Source: an uncultured Pelagibacteraceae bacterium
GTDB taxonomy: Bacteria > Pseudomonadota > Alphaproteobacteria > Pelagibacterales > Pelagibacteraceae
Direction of reading: 5' to 3'
DNA: 64,000 bases
Assembly: GCA_902611145.1 (NCBI GenBank)
Contig: CACLYO010000002.1
Location: 85,926-149,925 of the forward strand
The notes under the pieces were generated by a model. It was not told the DNA's origin and searched no databases. It saw only the letters and a program-made list of their open reading frames with translations. Positions within the stretch are counted from its first letter, which is position 1; each line of letters opens with the position of its first letter. A program made the translations under genes and the position numbers. Positions 6,794-14,774 of the stretch are shown one piece after another.

Positions 6794-8229
6794 CAGATTA
6801 TTCTAATTATTTTTTTATTATTTATTTCGTGAAAAGCTTTAAGTAATAAGTTTTTCGCAATACTTAATCTATAATTTCTACTAGCCCTCATGTCGTCTAT
6901 AGGAGAAAAATCTTTATTTATAAGATTCACTGCTTTGCTAAATGTATTTTCCGAAAAATCAGAATTTATTAATTTTTTTTCGATTATTGATGCTCTTTTA
7001 GGAATTTCAGACATTCCACCATAAGCAATTGTAGCTTTTTTAATTTTATTTTTTTTAATTAAAAAACTAAATGAACCACAAACTGAGGAAATATCATCAT
7101 CAAATCTTTTTGAAATTTTATATGCTTTAAAAATATTTTCTTTATTTATAGGTATTTTAATTGAATATATAAATTCACCTTTTTTTAACTTTGTTTTTCT
7201 ATAAGAAATAAAAAAATCATTTAAAGGAAAAATTTTTTTTTTATTTATTCCTTGAACAATAACCTTTGCATCTAATGTTAATAATATTGGGAGCGTATCT
7301 CCAATTGGAGAGGCTGTTGCAATATTTCCAGCAATTGTACCTACATTTCTTATTTGAAGTGATCCATATCTTTTTAAAATATTATAAAAATCTACGAAAT
7401 ATTTTTTAATAAAGTTTTGAAAATCAAAAAGTGAAGTAATAGCTCCAATTTCTATAGTACTTTTAGTTTTTTTAATAAAATTTAGTTTTTCAATAGAATT
7501 AAGAGAAATAATTGTTTTAAGTTGTTTTCTTAATTTTATTACTTCAAGAGAAAGATCTGTTCCACCACTTAAAATTTTTGCATTAGGATATTTTTTTAAT
7601 ATTTTTTTCAAATTAACAATTGTTTTTGGTGCAAAATATATTTTTCCTCTATTATTTATCTCAACATCAACATTTTTAATCTTTTTTAATAAATTGATAG
7701 TTTTGTTTTGATTTTTTTTAAATTTGTCTTCATCTTTTTTATTATTTAAACTTTTTGCAGCATCAATTATTGGTCTATAACCAGTACATCTGCATAAATT
7801 GCCTGACAACGCCTCTTCAACAACCTCATTATTAATTGTTGAATAATTTTTGTACATTGAAAATAAAGACATTGCGAAACCTGGAGTACAAAATCCACAT
7901 TGTGAACCATGAAATTTAACCATAGCTTCTTGTACTGGGTGAAGTTTATTATCTTTCTCAATTAAATCTTCGACTAAAATTAATTGTTTACCATTTAAAT
8001 TTGGTAAAAAACTTATGCAGGCATTTATAGATTTATAAACTAGTTTATTTTTATTTAACTCACCTAAAACTATTGTACATGCTCCGCAACCTCCTTCTGC
8101 ACAGCCTTCTTTTGTTCCAGTTTTTTTTAAATCATCACGAACATAATCTAAAATTGTTTTATTAGGATCAGGATTTTTTATTTTGCAAACTTTATTTTCA
8201 AAAACAAATTGGATTGTATTGGAAACCAT
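6793..8229 (-). CDS. xdhA: Xanthine dehydrogenase, iron-sulfur and FAD subunit
   Basis: A 478-residue small subunit. Residues 1-160 hold two 2Fe-2S clusters: Cys43, 48, 51 and 71 (GCAEGGCGAC plus a later Cys) and Cys111, 114, 146 and 148 (CGFCTPG and NLCRCTGYRPI). After a Lys-rich linker the FAD domain follows, with ILSGGTDLSLEV near 220 and the RNVGTIAGNIATASPIGD loop around 290-310. It passes electrons from the molybdenum site to NAD or another acceptor. Start and stop each overlap a neighbour by one base (TGATG), linking hiuH, xdhA and xdhB. The FAD half is extremely Lys/Ile-rich, in keeping with the base composition. Confidence 0.95.
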   Translation of the reverse strand: MVSNTIQFVFENKVCKIKNPDPNKTILDYVRDDLKKTGTKEGCAEGGCGACTIVLGELNKNKLVYKSINACISFLPNLNGKQLILVEDLIEKDNKLHPVQEAMVKFHGSQCGFCTPGFAMSLFSMYKNYSTINNEVVEEALSGNLCRCTGYRPIIDAAKSLNNKKDEDKFKKNQNKTINLLKKIKNVDVEINNRGKIYFAPKTIVNLKKILKKYPNAKILSGGTDLSLEVIKLRKQLKTIISLNSIEKLNFIKKTKSTIEIGAITSLFDFQNFIKKYFVDFYNILKRYGSLQIRNVGTIAGNIATASPIGDTLPILLTLDAKVIVQGINKKKIFPLNDFFISYRKTKLKKGEFIYSIKIPINKENIFKAYKISKRFDDDISSVCGSFSFLIKKNKIKKATIAYGGMSEIPKRASIIEKKLINSDFSENTFSKAVNLINKDFSPIDDMRASRNYRLSIAKNLLLKAFHEINNKKIIRII

Positions 8230-8579
8230 CAGCTTCCTCTATATGTTGAATAACTCCAAGGCGATACTAATAATGGAACATGGTAATGTTCGTTATTTTT
8301 TGAAATTCCAAATCTAATAACTACATCATCTAAAAATGGAGAAGTTTCTGATTTAAGAATATTTTTAAAATAGTCACCTATATAAAAAACTAATTCATAC
8401 TTACCATTTTTAAATTTATCTTTTTCAACAAGTGGTCCATCTGATCTTCCATCAGAATTTAAGACTATAGAATTCAATTTTAATCTCTCTTGACCATTTA
8501 TATAAAATAATTCGACTTTTATTCCTTTTCCAGGCTTGCCAGAATATATATCTAAAACATGTGTAGTTAATTTAGTCAT
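8229..8579 (-). CDS. hiuH: 5-Hydroxyisourate hydrolase (transthyretin-like)
   Basis: A 116-residue protein with all HIU hydrolase landmarks: an N-terminal THVLDIYSGKPGKG (His7), a central Arg in the GRSDGP region, HYHVPLLVSP and the C-terminal YRGS tetrapeptide that separates the enzyme from true transthyretins. It hydrolyses 5-hydroxyisourate to OHCU, directly after the PuuD reaction. It is the first gene of the minus-strand operon and diverges from uraD, whose product takes the next step. No signal peptide is present, so it acts in the cytoplasm. Confidence 0.95.
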   Translation of the reverse strand: MTKLTTHVLDIYSGKPGKGIKVELFYINGQERLKLNSIVLNSDGRSDGPLVEKDKFKNGKYELVFYIGDYFKNILKSETSPFLDDVVIRFGISKNNEHYHVPLLVSPWSYSTYRGS

Positions 8580-8643
8580 ATTGGTTGTTGTATATTACAC
8601 AAAAACGAATAATTAATATATTAAAACTTAAAAAACGTCCACT
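8580..8643. promoter_or_regulatory. Divergent promoter region of the purine operons with candidate operator
   Basis: This 64-base spacer must drive both catabolic operons. An 18-base dyad, TTGT-N3-ATAT-N3-ACAA, lies at 8585-8602. For uraD, TTGTTG (8585-8590), 17 bases and AATAAT (8608-8613) give a fair promoter, so the dyad covers its -35 box and spacer. A repressor bound there could switch both directions together. No regulator gene lies beside it. The dyad and boxes are seen; the regulatory role is inferred. Confidence 0.4.
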
Positions 8644-9141
8644 ATGAGGCTAGAAAACAATTTAAATAATTTAAATCGAGATCAATTTGTATCTTTGTTT
8701 AGAGTTATTTTTGAAAAAACACTATGGATAGCTGAAAAACTTTTCGAATTAAAACCATTTAAGGATAAAAATGATCTAATTTATAAAATGATTCAAATAT
8801 ATGATTCATCATCTAATAATGAAGTTTTAAATATTTTAAGAGCTCATCCAAAATTAGCCGTAGATAAAAATTTAACCGAACATTCTAGTAAAGAACAATC
8901 TAAGGCAAATCTTAAAAATTGTACTAAAGAACAATTTGACGAATTTATAAATTTAAATAATGAATATGAAAAAAAATTTGGTTTTCCATTTATTATAGCT
9001 GTAAAAGGTAAAGACAAACTTGAGATATTAAATAATTTTAGACAAAGAATTAATAATGATGTAGAATTTGAATTCGAAGAGTCAAAAAGGCAGGTTAAAA
9101 AAATTGCATTATTCCGACTGAACGAATTATTTACAAAATGA
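8644..9141 (+). CDS. uraD: OHCU decarboxylase
   Basis: A 165-residue all-helical protein that decarboxylates OHCU to S-allantoin. It carries the catalytic His68 within RAHPKLA and the family segment FGFPFIIAVKG in the second half, followed by the RQRINND helix. Length and spacing match stand-alone bacterial UraD. It opens the plus-strand operon and its TGA overlaps the ATG of the allantoicase gene (ATGA), as do the next two junctions, so all four genes are coupled. Confidence 0.94.
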   Translation: MRLENNLNNLNRDQFVSLFRVIFEKTLWIAEKLFELKPFKDKNDLIYKMIQIYDSSSNNEVLNILRAHPKLAVDKNLTEHSSKEQSKANLKNCTKEQFDEFINLNNEYEKKFGFPFIIAVKGKDKLEILNNFRQRINNDVEFEFEESKRQVKKIALFRLNELFTK

Positions 9142-10124
9142 AAAAAATAAAATTTAGAAATACTGTAAATTTAGCTGAACCAAAATTTGGTTCTAGAGTT
9201 ATATACAAAACTGATCAATTTTTTGGAGCAGCAAATAAAATATTGAATTCCCAAAAGCCAATTTTTAAAGAAGGTGTTTATGATAATCATGGAAAATGGA
9301 TGGATGGATGGGAAACAAAAAGAAAAAGAAAAAATGGTCATGATTTTTTAATCATCAAATTAGGTAGACCAGGAAAAATTTATAATGTAGATATTGACAC
9401 ATCTTTTTTCTCTGGAAACCAACCTGCACAAGCTTCATTACAAGCATGTTTTTTAAAAAAAAATCCTACAAAAAACACAAATTGGAAAACTATATTGAAA
9501 AAAAAAAGATTAGGTCCAGATCAAAACCATAATTTTAAAATTAAAAATCACTCAACATTCAATTTTGTAAAATTAAATATTTTTCCTGATGGTGGGGTTG
9601 CAAGATTAAGACTTAATGGAAAAGTGGATCTGGAAAAAATTAATCTTAAAGGAAAAAACGTAAATTTAAGCTCTATATTAAACGGATCTACAATTGTTGG
9701 TTGTAATAACGAGCATTTTGGTAAAGCTGAAAATGTTCTTAGTCCTGGAGTTGGTGTTAATATGGGTGATGGATGGGAAACAAGAAGAAGTAGAGGAAAA
9801 AATTTTGATTGGATTATTATTAAATTTGGTATGCCAGGAATAATTAAGAAATTAGAGATTGATACTCATCATTTTAAAGGAAATTATCCAGACTCTCTTA
9901 CAGTCCAATCAGCTCTAATACCAAATAAAGTAAAATCAAAAAAAATTTTAGGTAGTTCAAAAAAATGGAAGCTTCTTCTAGGAAAAACTAAATTAAAACC
10001 ACATAAAAAGCACTCATTTAAAAATAAAACATCTAATAAAAATAAAGTAAATTGCTTAAGGATAAATATTTTTCCTGACGGCGGTATTTCTAGAATAAGG
10101 GCATTTGGTAAAGTAGTTAAATGA
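9138..10124 (+). CDS. alc: Allantoicase
   Basis: A 328-residue protein built of two allantoicase repeats. The signature recurs in both halves: DGWETKRKR..DFLIIKLGRPG near 55-75 and DGWETRRSR..DWIIIKFGMPG near 210-230. Each half ends in NIFPDGG followed by R.R (ARLRLNGKV and SRIRAFGKV). It splits allantoate into ureidoglycolate and urea. Both junctions are 4-base ATGA overlaps. The internal duplication is a normal property of the family. Confident assignment. Confidence 0.95.
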   Translation: MKKIKFRNTVNLAEPKFGSRVIYKTDQFFGAANKILNSQKPIFKEGVYDNHGKWMDGWETKRKRKNGHDFLIIKLGRPGKIYNVDIDTSFFSGNQPAQASLQACFLKKNPTKNTNWKTILKKKRLGPDQNHNFKIKNHSTFNFVKLNIFPDGGVARLRLNGKVDLEKINLKGKNVNLSSILNGSTIVGCNNEHFGKAENVLSPGVGVNMGDGWETRRSRGKNFDWIIIKFGMPGIIKKLEIDTHHFKGNYPDSLTVQSALIPNKVKSKKILGSSKKWKLLLGKTKLKPHKKHSFKNKTSNKNKVNCLRINIFPDGGISRIRAFGKVVK

Positions 10125-10615
10125 AAATAAAAATAAAACCGAAGAAAATTAATAAGAAAAATTTTAATAAATTTGGACAAATCATAGACACTAGTAAGAA
10201 AAAATATTTTAGAATTAATAATGGTTATGCAAAAAGATATGATAATCTAGGGAAAATAGCCACTTCTATAAAGAAGGGAAAAACTATAATTAGTATTTTC
10301 TCTGCAAAAACAAGAAAGTTTCCTATGAAAATTGATATGATGGAAAAACACCCCTTAGGAAGTCAAGCATTTATACCTATGAAAGAAACTTCTTTTTTAG
10401 TTTTTGTAGCCCCTAGAGGAAGTAAACCAAATTTAAAAAAAATAGAATCATTTAAAATTCCAAAACAAACAGGAATAAATTTAAATCCAGGAATTTGGCA
10501 TTTTCCATTAATATCTACTAAAAATATGAATTTTTTAGTTGTGGATAGAAAAGGTAAAGGAAAAAATTTAGTTATTCACAAATTTAAAAAAGAAAAAATT
10601 TATCTTTCAAGATGA
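10121..10615 (+). CDS. allA: Ureidoglycolate lyase
   Basis: A 164-residue cupin-like protein of the AllA family. The recognisable segments are the early FGQIIDTS, the mid-protein MEKHPLGSQAFIPM and GIWHFPLI near residue 127, corresponding to the metal-site region GVWHHPLL of other AllA proteins. It releases urea from ureidoglycolate, leaving glyoxylate, the last step of the pathway. The protein is short and Lys-rich but complete. It is coupled to alc and puuE by ATGA overlaps. Confidence 0.92.
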   Translation: MKIKIKPKKINKKNFNKFGQIIDTSKKKYFRINNGYAKRYDNLGKIATSIKKGKTIISIFSAKTRKFPMKIDMMEKHPLGSQAFIPMKETSFLVFVAPRGSKPNLKKIESFKIPKQTGINLNPGIWHFPLISTKNMNFLVVDRKGKGKNLVIHKFKKEKIYLSR

Positions 10616-11514
10616 AAAAAAAATATCCACGAAATATGCTGGGGTATGGATCAAAGCCACCAGAAGTTAAATGGCCAAATAATTCAAAAATAGCAGTTCA
10701 GTTTGTATTAAATTATGAAGAAGGTGGAGAAAATTGTGTTTTACATGGAGATAAATATTCTGAAACCTTTTTATCTGAAATAATTGGAGCTAAGCTGATA
10801 AAAGGAAGAAATCTCAACATAGAATCACTTTATGAGTATGGATCAAGAGTAGGATTTTGGAGAGTACACAATTTGTTTAAAAAATATAAAATACCTTTAA
10901 CAATTTTTGGCGTTGGGATGGCTTTAGAAAGAAATTTAGAAATTTGCAAGGAAATAAAAAAATCTAATTATGAAATTGCTTCACACGGCTGGCGATGGAT
11001 AGATTATCAAAATATTTCTAAATCAATCGAAAAAAAACATATGCAAAAAGCAATAACTACTATAAAAAAAAAATTTGGCAAAAGACCTGTTGGTTGGTAC
11101 ACGGGCAGATGTAGCCCTAATACTTTAGATCTAGTAATTGATGAAGGTGGTTTTTTATATTGTAGTGATACTTATAACGATGATCTACCGTATTGGAAAA
11201 AAAAAGGAAAGAAAAAGCAATTAATGATTCCATATAGTTTAGATAATAATGATATGAGATTTCTAACAAATCAGGGTTTTAATTCTGGTGATCAATTTTT
11301 TAATTATTTGAAAGATAGTTTTGATACTTTGTATGAAGAAGGTAAAGAGAAACCTAAAATGATGTCAATTGGTTTACATTGCAGAATAATTGGAAAACCT
11401 GGAAGAATTCAATCTCTCAAAAAATTCTTAAACTATGTAACTGGTTTTGATAGAGTATGGATTTGTAAAAGAGAGGATATTGCAAGATACTGGATTAAAA
11501 ACCATAATATATAA
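10612..11514 (+). CDS. puuE: Allantoinase PuuE (polysaccharide deacetylase fold)
   Basis: A 300-residue metal-independent type allantoinase, unrelated to the amidohydrolase AllB. The N-terminus (MLGYGSKPPEVKWPNNSKIAVQFVLNYEEGGE) is typical of PuuE, followed by YEYGSRVGFWR, a IASHGWRWIDY segment with the conserved His, and GWYTGRCSPNT. It opens the ring of allantoin to give allantoate. It sits last in the plus operon although its step precedes that of alc. The stop lies one base from the end of the convergent cytochrome gene. Closely related deacetylases exist, but the context is decisive. Confidence 0.92.
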   Translation: MKKKYPRNMLGYGSKPPEVKWPNNSKIAVQFVLNYEEGGENCVLHGDKYSETFLSEIIGAKLIKGRNLNIESLYEYGSRVGFWRVHNLFKKYKIPLTIFGVGMALERNLEICKEIKKSNYEIASHGWRWIDYQNISKSIEKKHMQKAITTIKKKFGKRPVGWYTGRCSPNTLDLVIDEGGFLYCSDTYNDDLPYWKKKGKKKQLMIPYSLDNNDMRFLTNQGFNSGDQFFNYLKDSFDTLYEEGKEKPKMMSIGLHCRIIGKPGRIQSLKKFLNYVTGFDRVWICKREDIARYWIKNHNI

Positions 11515-11515
11515 T

Positions 11516-11827
11516 TTAATTTTTTGAACTTTCAGAAACGTAATAAGCAACAGCATTTATCTCTTCCTTGGAAAGTATTTGAATAAATGATGGCATTACG
11601 CCAATACCATTAGTAACTGAATTAACAACTCTTCCTAAATCTGGTTTTATTTCATTTAAATTTGGTCCGATATTACCAACTGCATTTGCGTCTTTAAGAG
11701 AGTGACATGCGCCACAATTTCCAGCATTTAAAAAAATATCCTTTCCTAAATCAAATTTTTCATCAGAAAATGTTTTATTAAACAATAATAAATTGAATAT
11801 TAATAAAAAAATAAGTTTTATTTTCAT
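11516..11827 (-). CDS. Small periplasmic class I cytochrome c
   Basis: A 103-residue protein with a signal peptide of about 21 residues ending FNKTFS, one haem-binding CGACH (Cys38, Cys41, His42) and a likely axial Met in GVMPSF, closing with the usual EINAVAYYVSESS helix. The mature part is about 80 residues, the size of the cytochrome c domain that other PuuD proteins carry at their C-terminus. It is convergent with puuE at the far end of the purine island, so it may be the detached electron acceptor of PuuD. A general role in respiration is equally possible from sequence alone. Confidence 0.85.
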   Translation of the reverse strand: MKIKLIFLLIFNLLLFNKTFSDEKFDLGKDIFLNAGNCGACHSLKDANAVGNIGPNLNEIKPDLGRVVNSVTNGIGVMPSFIQILSKEEINAVAYYVSESSKN

Positions 11828-11895
11828 AAATCTAAAATACTATTTTATTTATTCTTCGATTTATTTCAAAAATTATATTAAAACAATCTTTTATT

Positions 11896-12786
11896 ATGAA
11901 AATATTTGATTGTTTTTTGTATTTTGATGAAGAAATAGTCCTGGATACAAGGCTAAATTACCTAAATCCATACGTGGATTATTTCATAATAATTGAGTCT
12001 TGTTTCACTCACCGTGGAGATAGAAGAGAATTAAATTTTGATATTAATAGATATAATAAATTCAAAGATAAAATTATTTATAAAGTCTATGACCAAATTC
12101 CAAATAAAATTGATAAGATTTTTGAAAATGATGATGAAATTACAAAATCTACTAAATATATTATGAATGCTCTTTATAGAGAAAATGGTCAAAGAAATTT
12201 CATAAGTGAAGGAATTAAAGAAGCTAATAATCAAGATTTGATATTAATTTCAGATGTAGACGAAATACCTAATTTATCAAATATTGATCTTAAAACAGTT
12301 AGTCAAAAAATAATCTGCTTTAAACAAGATATGTTTTATTACAAATTTAATTTAAAAATTCCAAATTTTAAATGGACTGGAACAAAAGCATGTAGAAAAA
12401 AAGATTTGATAAATCCACAATGGTTAAGAAATATTAAAGATCGTAAATACCCTTTCTATAGACTTGATATTTTTTTTTCCAAAACGAAATATATGGATAT
12501 AAAGTTCGTAGAAAAAGGAGGATGGCACTTTTCAAATATTAAGACAGCTGAAGAAATAGAACATAAATTAAAATCTTACCTTCATCACAGAGAATTCGAT
12601 ATTAAATCATTAACAACTGAAGAAATAAAAAAAATAATGAAAAATAAACAAGCTATTTATGATTTAACTGTTGATAAAAGGCAAAATAAAATAGGAACCG
12701 GAAGTAAATTAGTCAAACTTGGATTTGATGATTTGCCAGAGTACATTAAAAATAATAGAGAAAATTATAAAAATTGGTTAGATTAA
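11896..12786 (+). CDS. Glycosyltransferase family 17 protein
   Basis: A 296-residue protein without signal peptide that matches GT17, the family of the eukaryotic bisecting GlcNAc transferase MGAT3 and many bacterial and algal homologues. The N-terminus (IFDCFLYFDEEIVLDTRLNYL), VDYFIIIESCFTH, DLILISDVDEIP (a DxD-type metal site) and GGWHFSNI are the family's marks. It likely adds a sugar to a surface glycan; donor and acceptor cannot be read. It stands alone between the cytochrome and alkA genes, without other glycan genes, so it may be a recent arrival, but its composition does not differ from its neighbours. Confidence 0.85.
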   Translation: MKIFDCFLYFDEEIVLDTRLNYLNPYVDYFIIIESCFTHRGDRRELNFDINRYNKFKDKIIYKVYDQIPNKIDKIFENDDEITKSTKYIMNALYRENGQRNFISEGIKEANNQDLILISDVDEIPNLSNIDLKTVSQKIICFKQDMFYYKFNLKIPNFKWTGTKACRKKDLINPQWLRNIKDRKYPFYRLDIFFSKTKYMDIKFVEKGGWHFSNIKTAEEIEHKLKSYLHHREFDIKSLTTEEIKKIMKNKQAIYDLTVDKRQNKIGTGSKLVKLGFDDLPEYIKNNRENYKNWLD

Positions 12787-12794
12787 AAAAGTAT

Positions 12795-13421
12795 CTAATA
12801 CTGTATCGGCTTATCATCAATAGATCTCCATAGGTACCATGTAGCAACTGAACAATATGGGGAAAATCTTTTATATAATTTATTTACAAAAGTTTTTGGT
12901 GGAAAATATTTTTTTTTATAGTTTTTAGATATAGCTCTTAATAAACCTATATCCTGAATGGGCCATATATTTTCTCTATTAAAAGTAAAAAGCAATATCA
13001 TCTCTGCAGACCATCTACCAATTTGTCTTAAACTCGAAAGATAAATAATTGCTTCTTCATCAGTCATATTTTTTATTAATTTTGGATTAAATGATTTGTT
13101 AGCAAATTTAATTGAAAGTTCTTTTATTCCTTTTACTTTTTGTCTGCTCAACCCACACATTTTAAGTTTTTGAGTAGTAATTTTTCTTACAATTTTAGGA
13201 TTAATTTTTCCATTACAAGTCTTATAAAATTTTTTAAATACTGAGCTAGCAGCAGAAATACTAATTTGCTGACCTATAATACTTTTGCATAAAGAAAAGA
13301 AAATATCTTTTCTGGTAGTTAAAGTCTTATCTCTATATTTTTTTATTAAAATTTTCATTCTATTATCTTTTTTTGATAGATAATTCTTTGCCTTATTCCA
13401 ATACTTAGGAGAATTAGTCAT
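12795..13421 (-). CDS. alkA: DNA-3-methyladenine glycosylase II, short form
   Basis: A 208-residue HhH-GPD superfamily base excision enzyme. The SIIGQQISISAA segment (48-58), the hairpin LRQIGRWSAEMILLF (131-145) and the catalytic Asp157 in IWPIQDIGLLRA are visible. It lacks the N-terminal TBP-like domain of the 282-residue Escherichia coli AlkA, so it belongs to the compact AlkA/Mag1 group. It would remove alkylated purines from DNA. Its start overlaps the end of the DMT transporter gene by eight bases, so the two are probably cotranscribed. Confidence 0.88.
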   Translation of the reverse strand: MTNSPKYWNKAKNYLSKKDNRMKILIKKYRDKTLTTRKDIFFSLCKSIIGQQISISAASSVFKKFYKTCNGKINPKIVRKITTQKLKMCGLSRQKVKGIKELSIKFANKSFNPKLIKNMTDEEAIIYLSSLRQIGRWSAEMILLFTFNRENIWPIQDIGLLRAISKNYKKKYFPPKTFVNKLYKRFSPYCSVATWYLWRSIDDKPIQY

Positions 13422-14295
13422 GCCTAGGAATTGAAACTTGTTTTTTCAAAATAATTTCCCTTCTAAAGATAATTATTGAGGATATAATAACTAATAAGGC
13501 ACCTGATAAAGTTTTAATTGTAGGTACTTCATTCCAAATAAAATAACCAAAAATTATTGCAAAAACTAATGCTAAATATTTTAAAGGTGTCACAAGAGAA
13601 ACTTCAGAAAATTTATAAGATTGACTTAACCATAAGTTTGCGACACCTCCAAAAACTCCTATTAAAGATAGTAAAAAAAAATCTTGTACAGTAGGCATTA
13701 TCCATCCAAAAGGTATTGTGAATAAACTTGCAATTATTATTGCACCTGAAAAATTAAGAGAAATAAGCCATACAGGTTCAGTTGTTGAAAGTTGTCTAAT
13801 TGCTATAGCCACATACGACAATCCTAGACAAAAAATTATTGGATAAATATAATATATGTTCAGAGAACTAAATCCTGGCTCTGTAATAATTATAATACCA
13901 AAAAAACCAACAAACACTGCAAGCCATCTATAAAAACCAACTCTCTCGCTTAAAAAAAATATTGAAAAAATTGTAGTAAAAATAGGTGCTGCAAATGAAA
14001 TACTAACAACAGTAGCTAATGGCAAATTTCTCAATGCAATAAAAATAGCTATAAGGGCTATCAATCCAAATAAACACCTTAAAAAATGTAAACCAGCTCT
14101 TTTCGTATAATAAAAATTTTTAACTCTTTGTTTTGGAATTATAAAAAAATAAAATAATACTCCAAAAAAACCTCTAAAAAATAATACTTCACCTAAAGGA
14201 TAGGTATGAGACCATTTAACAATTAAATCCATTATAGAAAACGCACAAACAGATAGAAACATGTATAAAAAGCCCAATTGATTTTTGGAAAGCAT
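13414..14295 (-). CDS. DMT-superfamily transporter (EamA type)
   Basis: A 293-residue inner membrane protein with ten predicted helices in two EamA repeats. The first repeat contains SIMDLIVKWSHTYPLGEVLFFRGFFG and ends in PIFTTIFSIFFLSERVGFYRW; the second closes with SLVTPLKYLALVFAIIFGYFIWNE. This sequence type includes S-adenosylmethionine uptake carriers and various metabolite exporters; the substrate cannot be told. It is divergent from msrA with only 34 bases between and precedes alkA in one transcript. Confidence 0.85.
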   Translation of the reverse strand: MLSKNQLGFLYMFLSVCAFSIMDLIVKWSHTYPLGEVLFFRGFFGVLFYFFIIPKQRVKNFYYTKRAGLHFLRCLFGLIALIAIFIALRNLPLATVVSISFAAPIFTTIFSIFFLSERVGFYRWLAVFVGFFGIIIITEPGFSSLNIYYIYPIIFCLGLSYVAIAIRQLSTTEPVWLISLNFSGAIIIASLFTIPFGWIMPTVQDFFLLSLIGVFGGVANLWLSQSYKFSEVSLVTPLKYLALVFAIIFGYFIWNEVPTIKTLSGALLVIISSIIIFRREIILKKQVSIPRHD

Positions 14296-14329
14296 AAGAA
14301 TAACTTTAGTTTAATTAAAACAATAATCA

Positions 14330-14773
14330 ATGGAAATAGCAATTTTAGCATTAGGATGTTTTTGGGGGCCAGAAATAAAATTTAGTAAACTTAAAGGTAT
14401 AATAAAAACTGAAGTAGGTTATTGTGGTGGAAATAACAAAATCACTACTTATGAAGAAGTATGTTTAGGTAATACAAATCATGCTGAAGTTGTTAAATTA
14501 GACTTTGATTCTAATTTAATTTCTTACGAAATAATTTTAGATTATTTTTTTGAAATTCATGATCCAACAACATTAAATTCTCAAGGTCCCGATTTTGGAA
14601 CTCAATACAGAAGTGAAATATTTTATTTAAATAATAATCAAAAAAATATTGCCGAAAAGGTTTTAGAAAGAAATAATAAAAAATTGCTAGGTAAAATTGT
14701 TACACAATTATCATTGGCCAAAAATTACTGTCGAGCTGAAGAATATCACCAAAAATATTTAGAAAAAAAATAA
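14330..14773 (+). CDS. msrA: Peptide methionine sulfoxide reductase A
   Basis: A 147-residue enzyme repairing S-methionine sulfoxide in proteins. The active site GCFWG (Cys10) is near the N-terminus, followed by VGYCGG, EVV.L.FD, FFEIHDPTT, GTQYRSEIFY and the closing AEEYHQKYL. It is a compact form lacking the N-terminal extension of the Escherichia coli protein. A Cys in NYCRAEEYHQ is an additional candidate for disulfide recycling. It starts the plus-strand run msrA-sseA-RND, one base before the sulfurtransferase gene. No MsrB is nearby. Confidence 0.95.
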   Translation: MEIAILALGCFWGPEIKFSKLKGIIKTEVGYCGGNNKITTYEEVCLGNTNHAEVVKLDFDSNLISYEIILDYFFEIHDPTTLNSQGPDFGTQYRSEIFYLNNNQKNIAEKVLERNNKKLLGKIVTQLSLAKNYCRAEEYHQKYLEKK

Positions 14774-14774
14774 T

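Noticed and set aside
9884-10180. 98-residue minus-strand ORF across the alc-allA junction
   Set aside because: It is a shadow of two well-supported coupled genes, with low complexity Phe-rich sequence.
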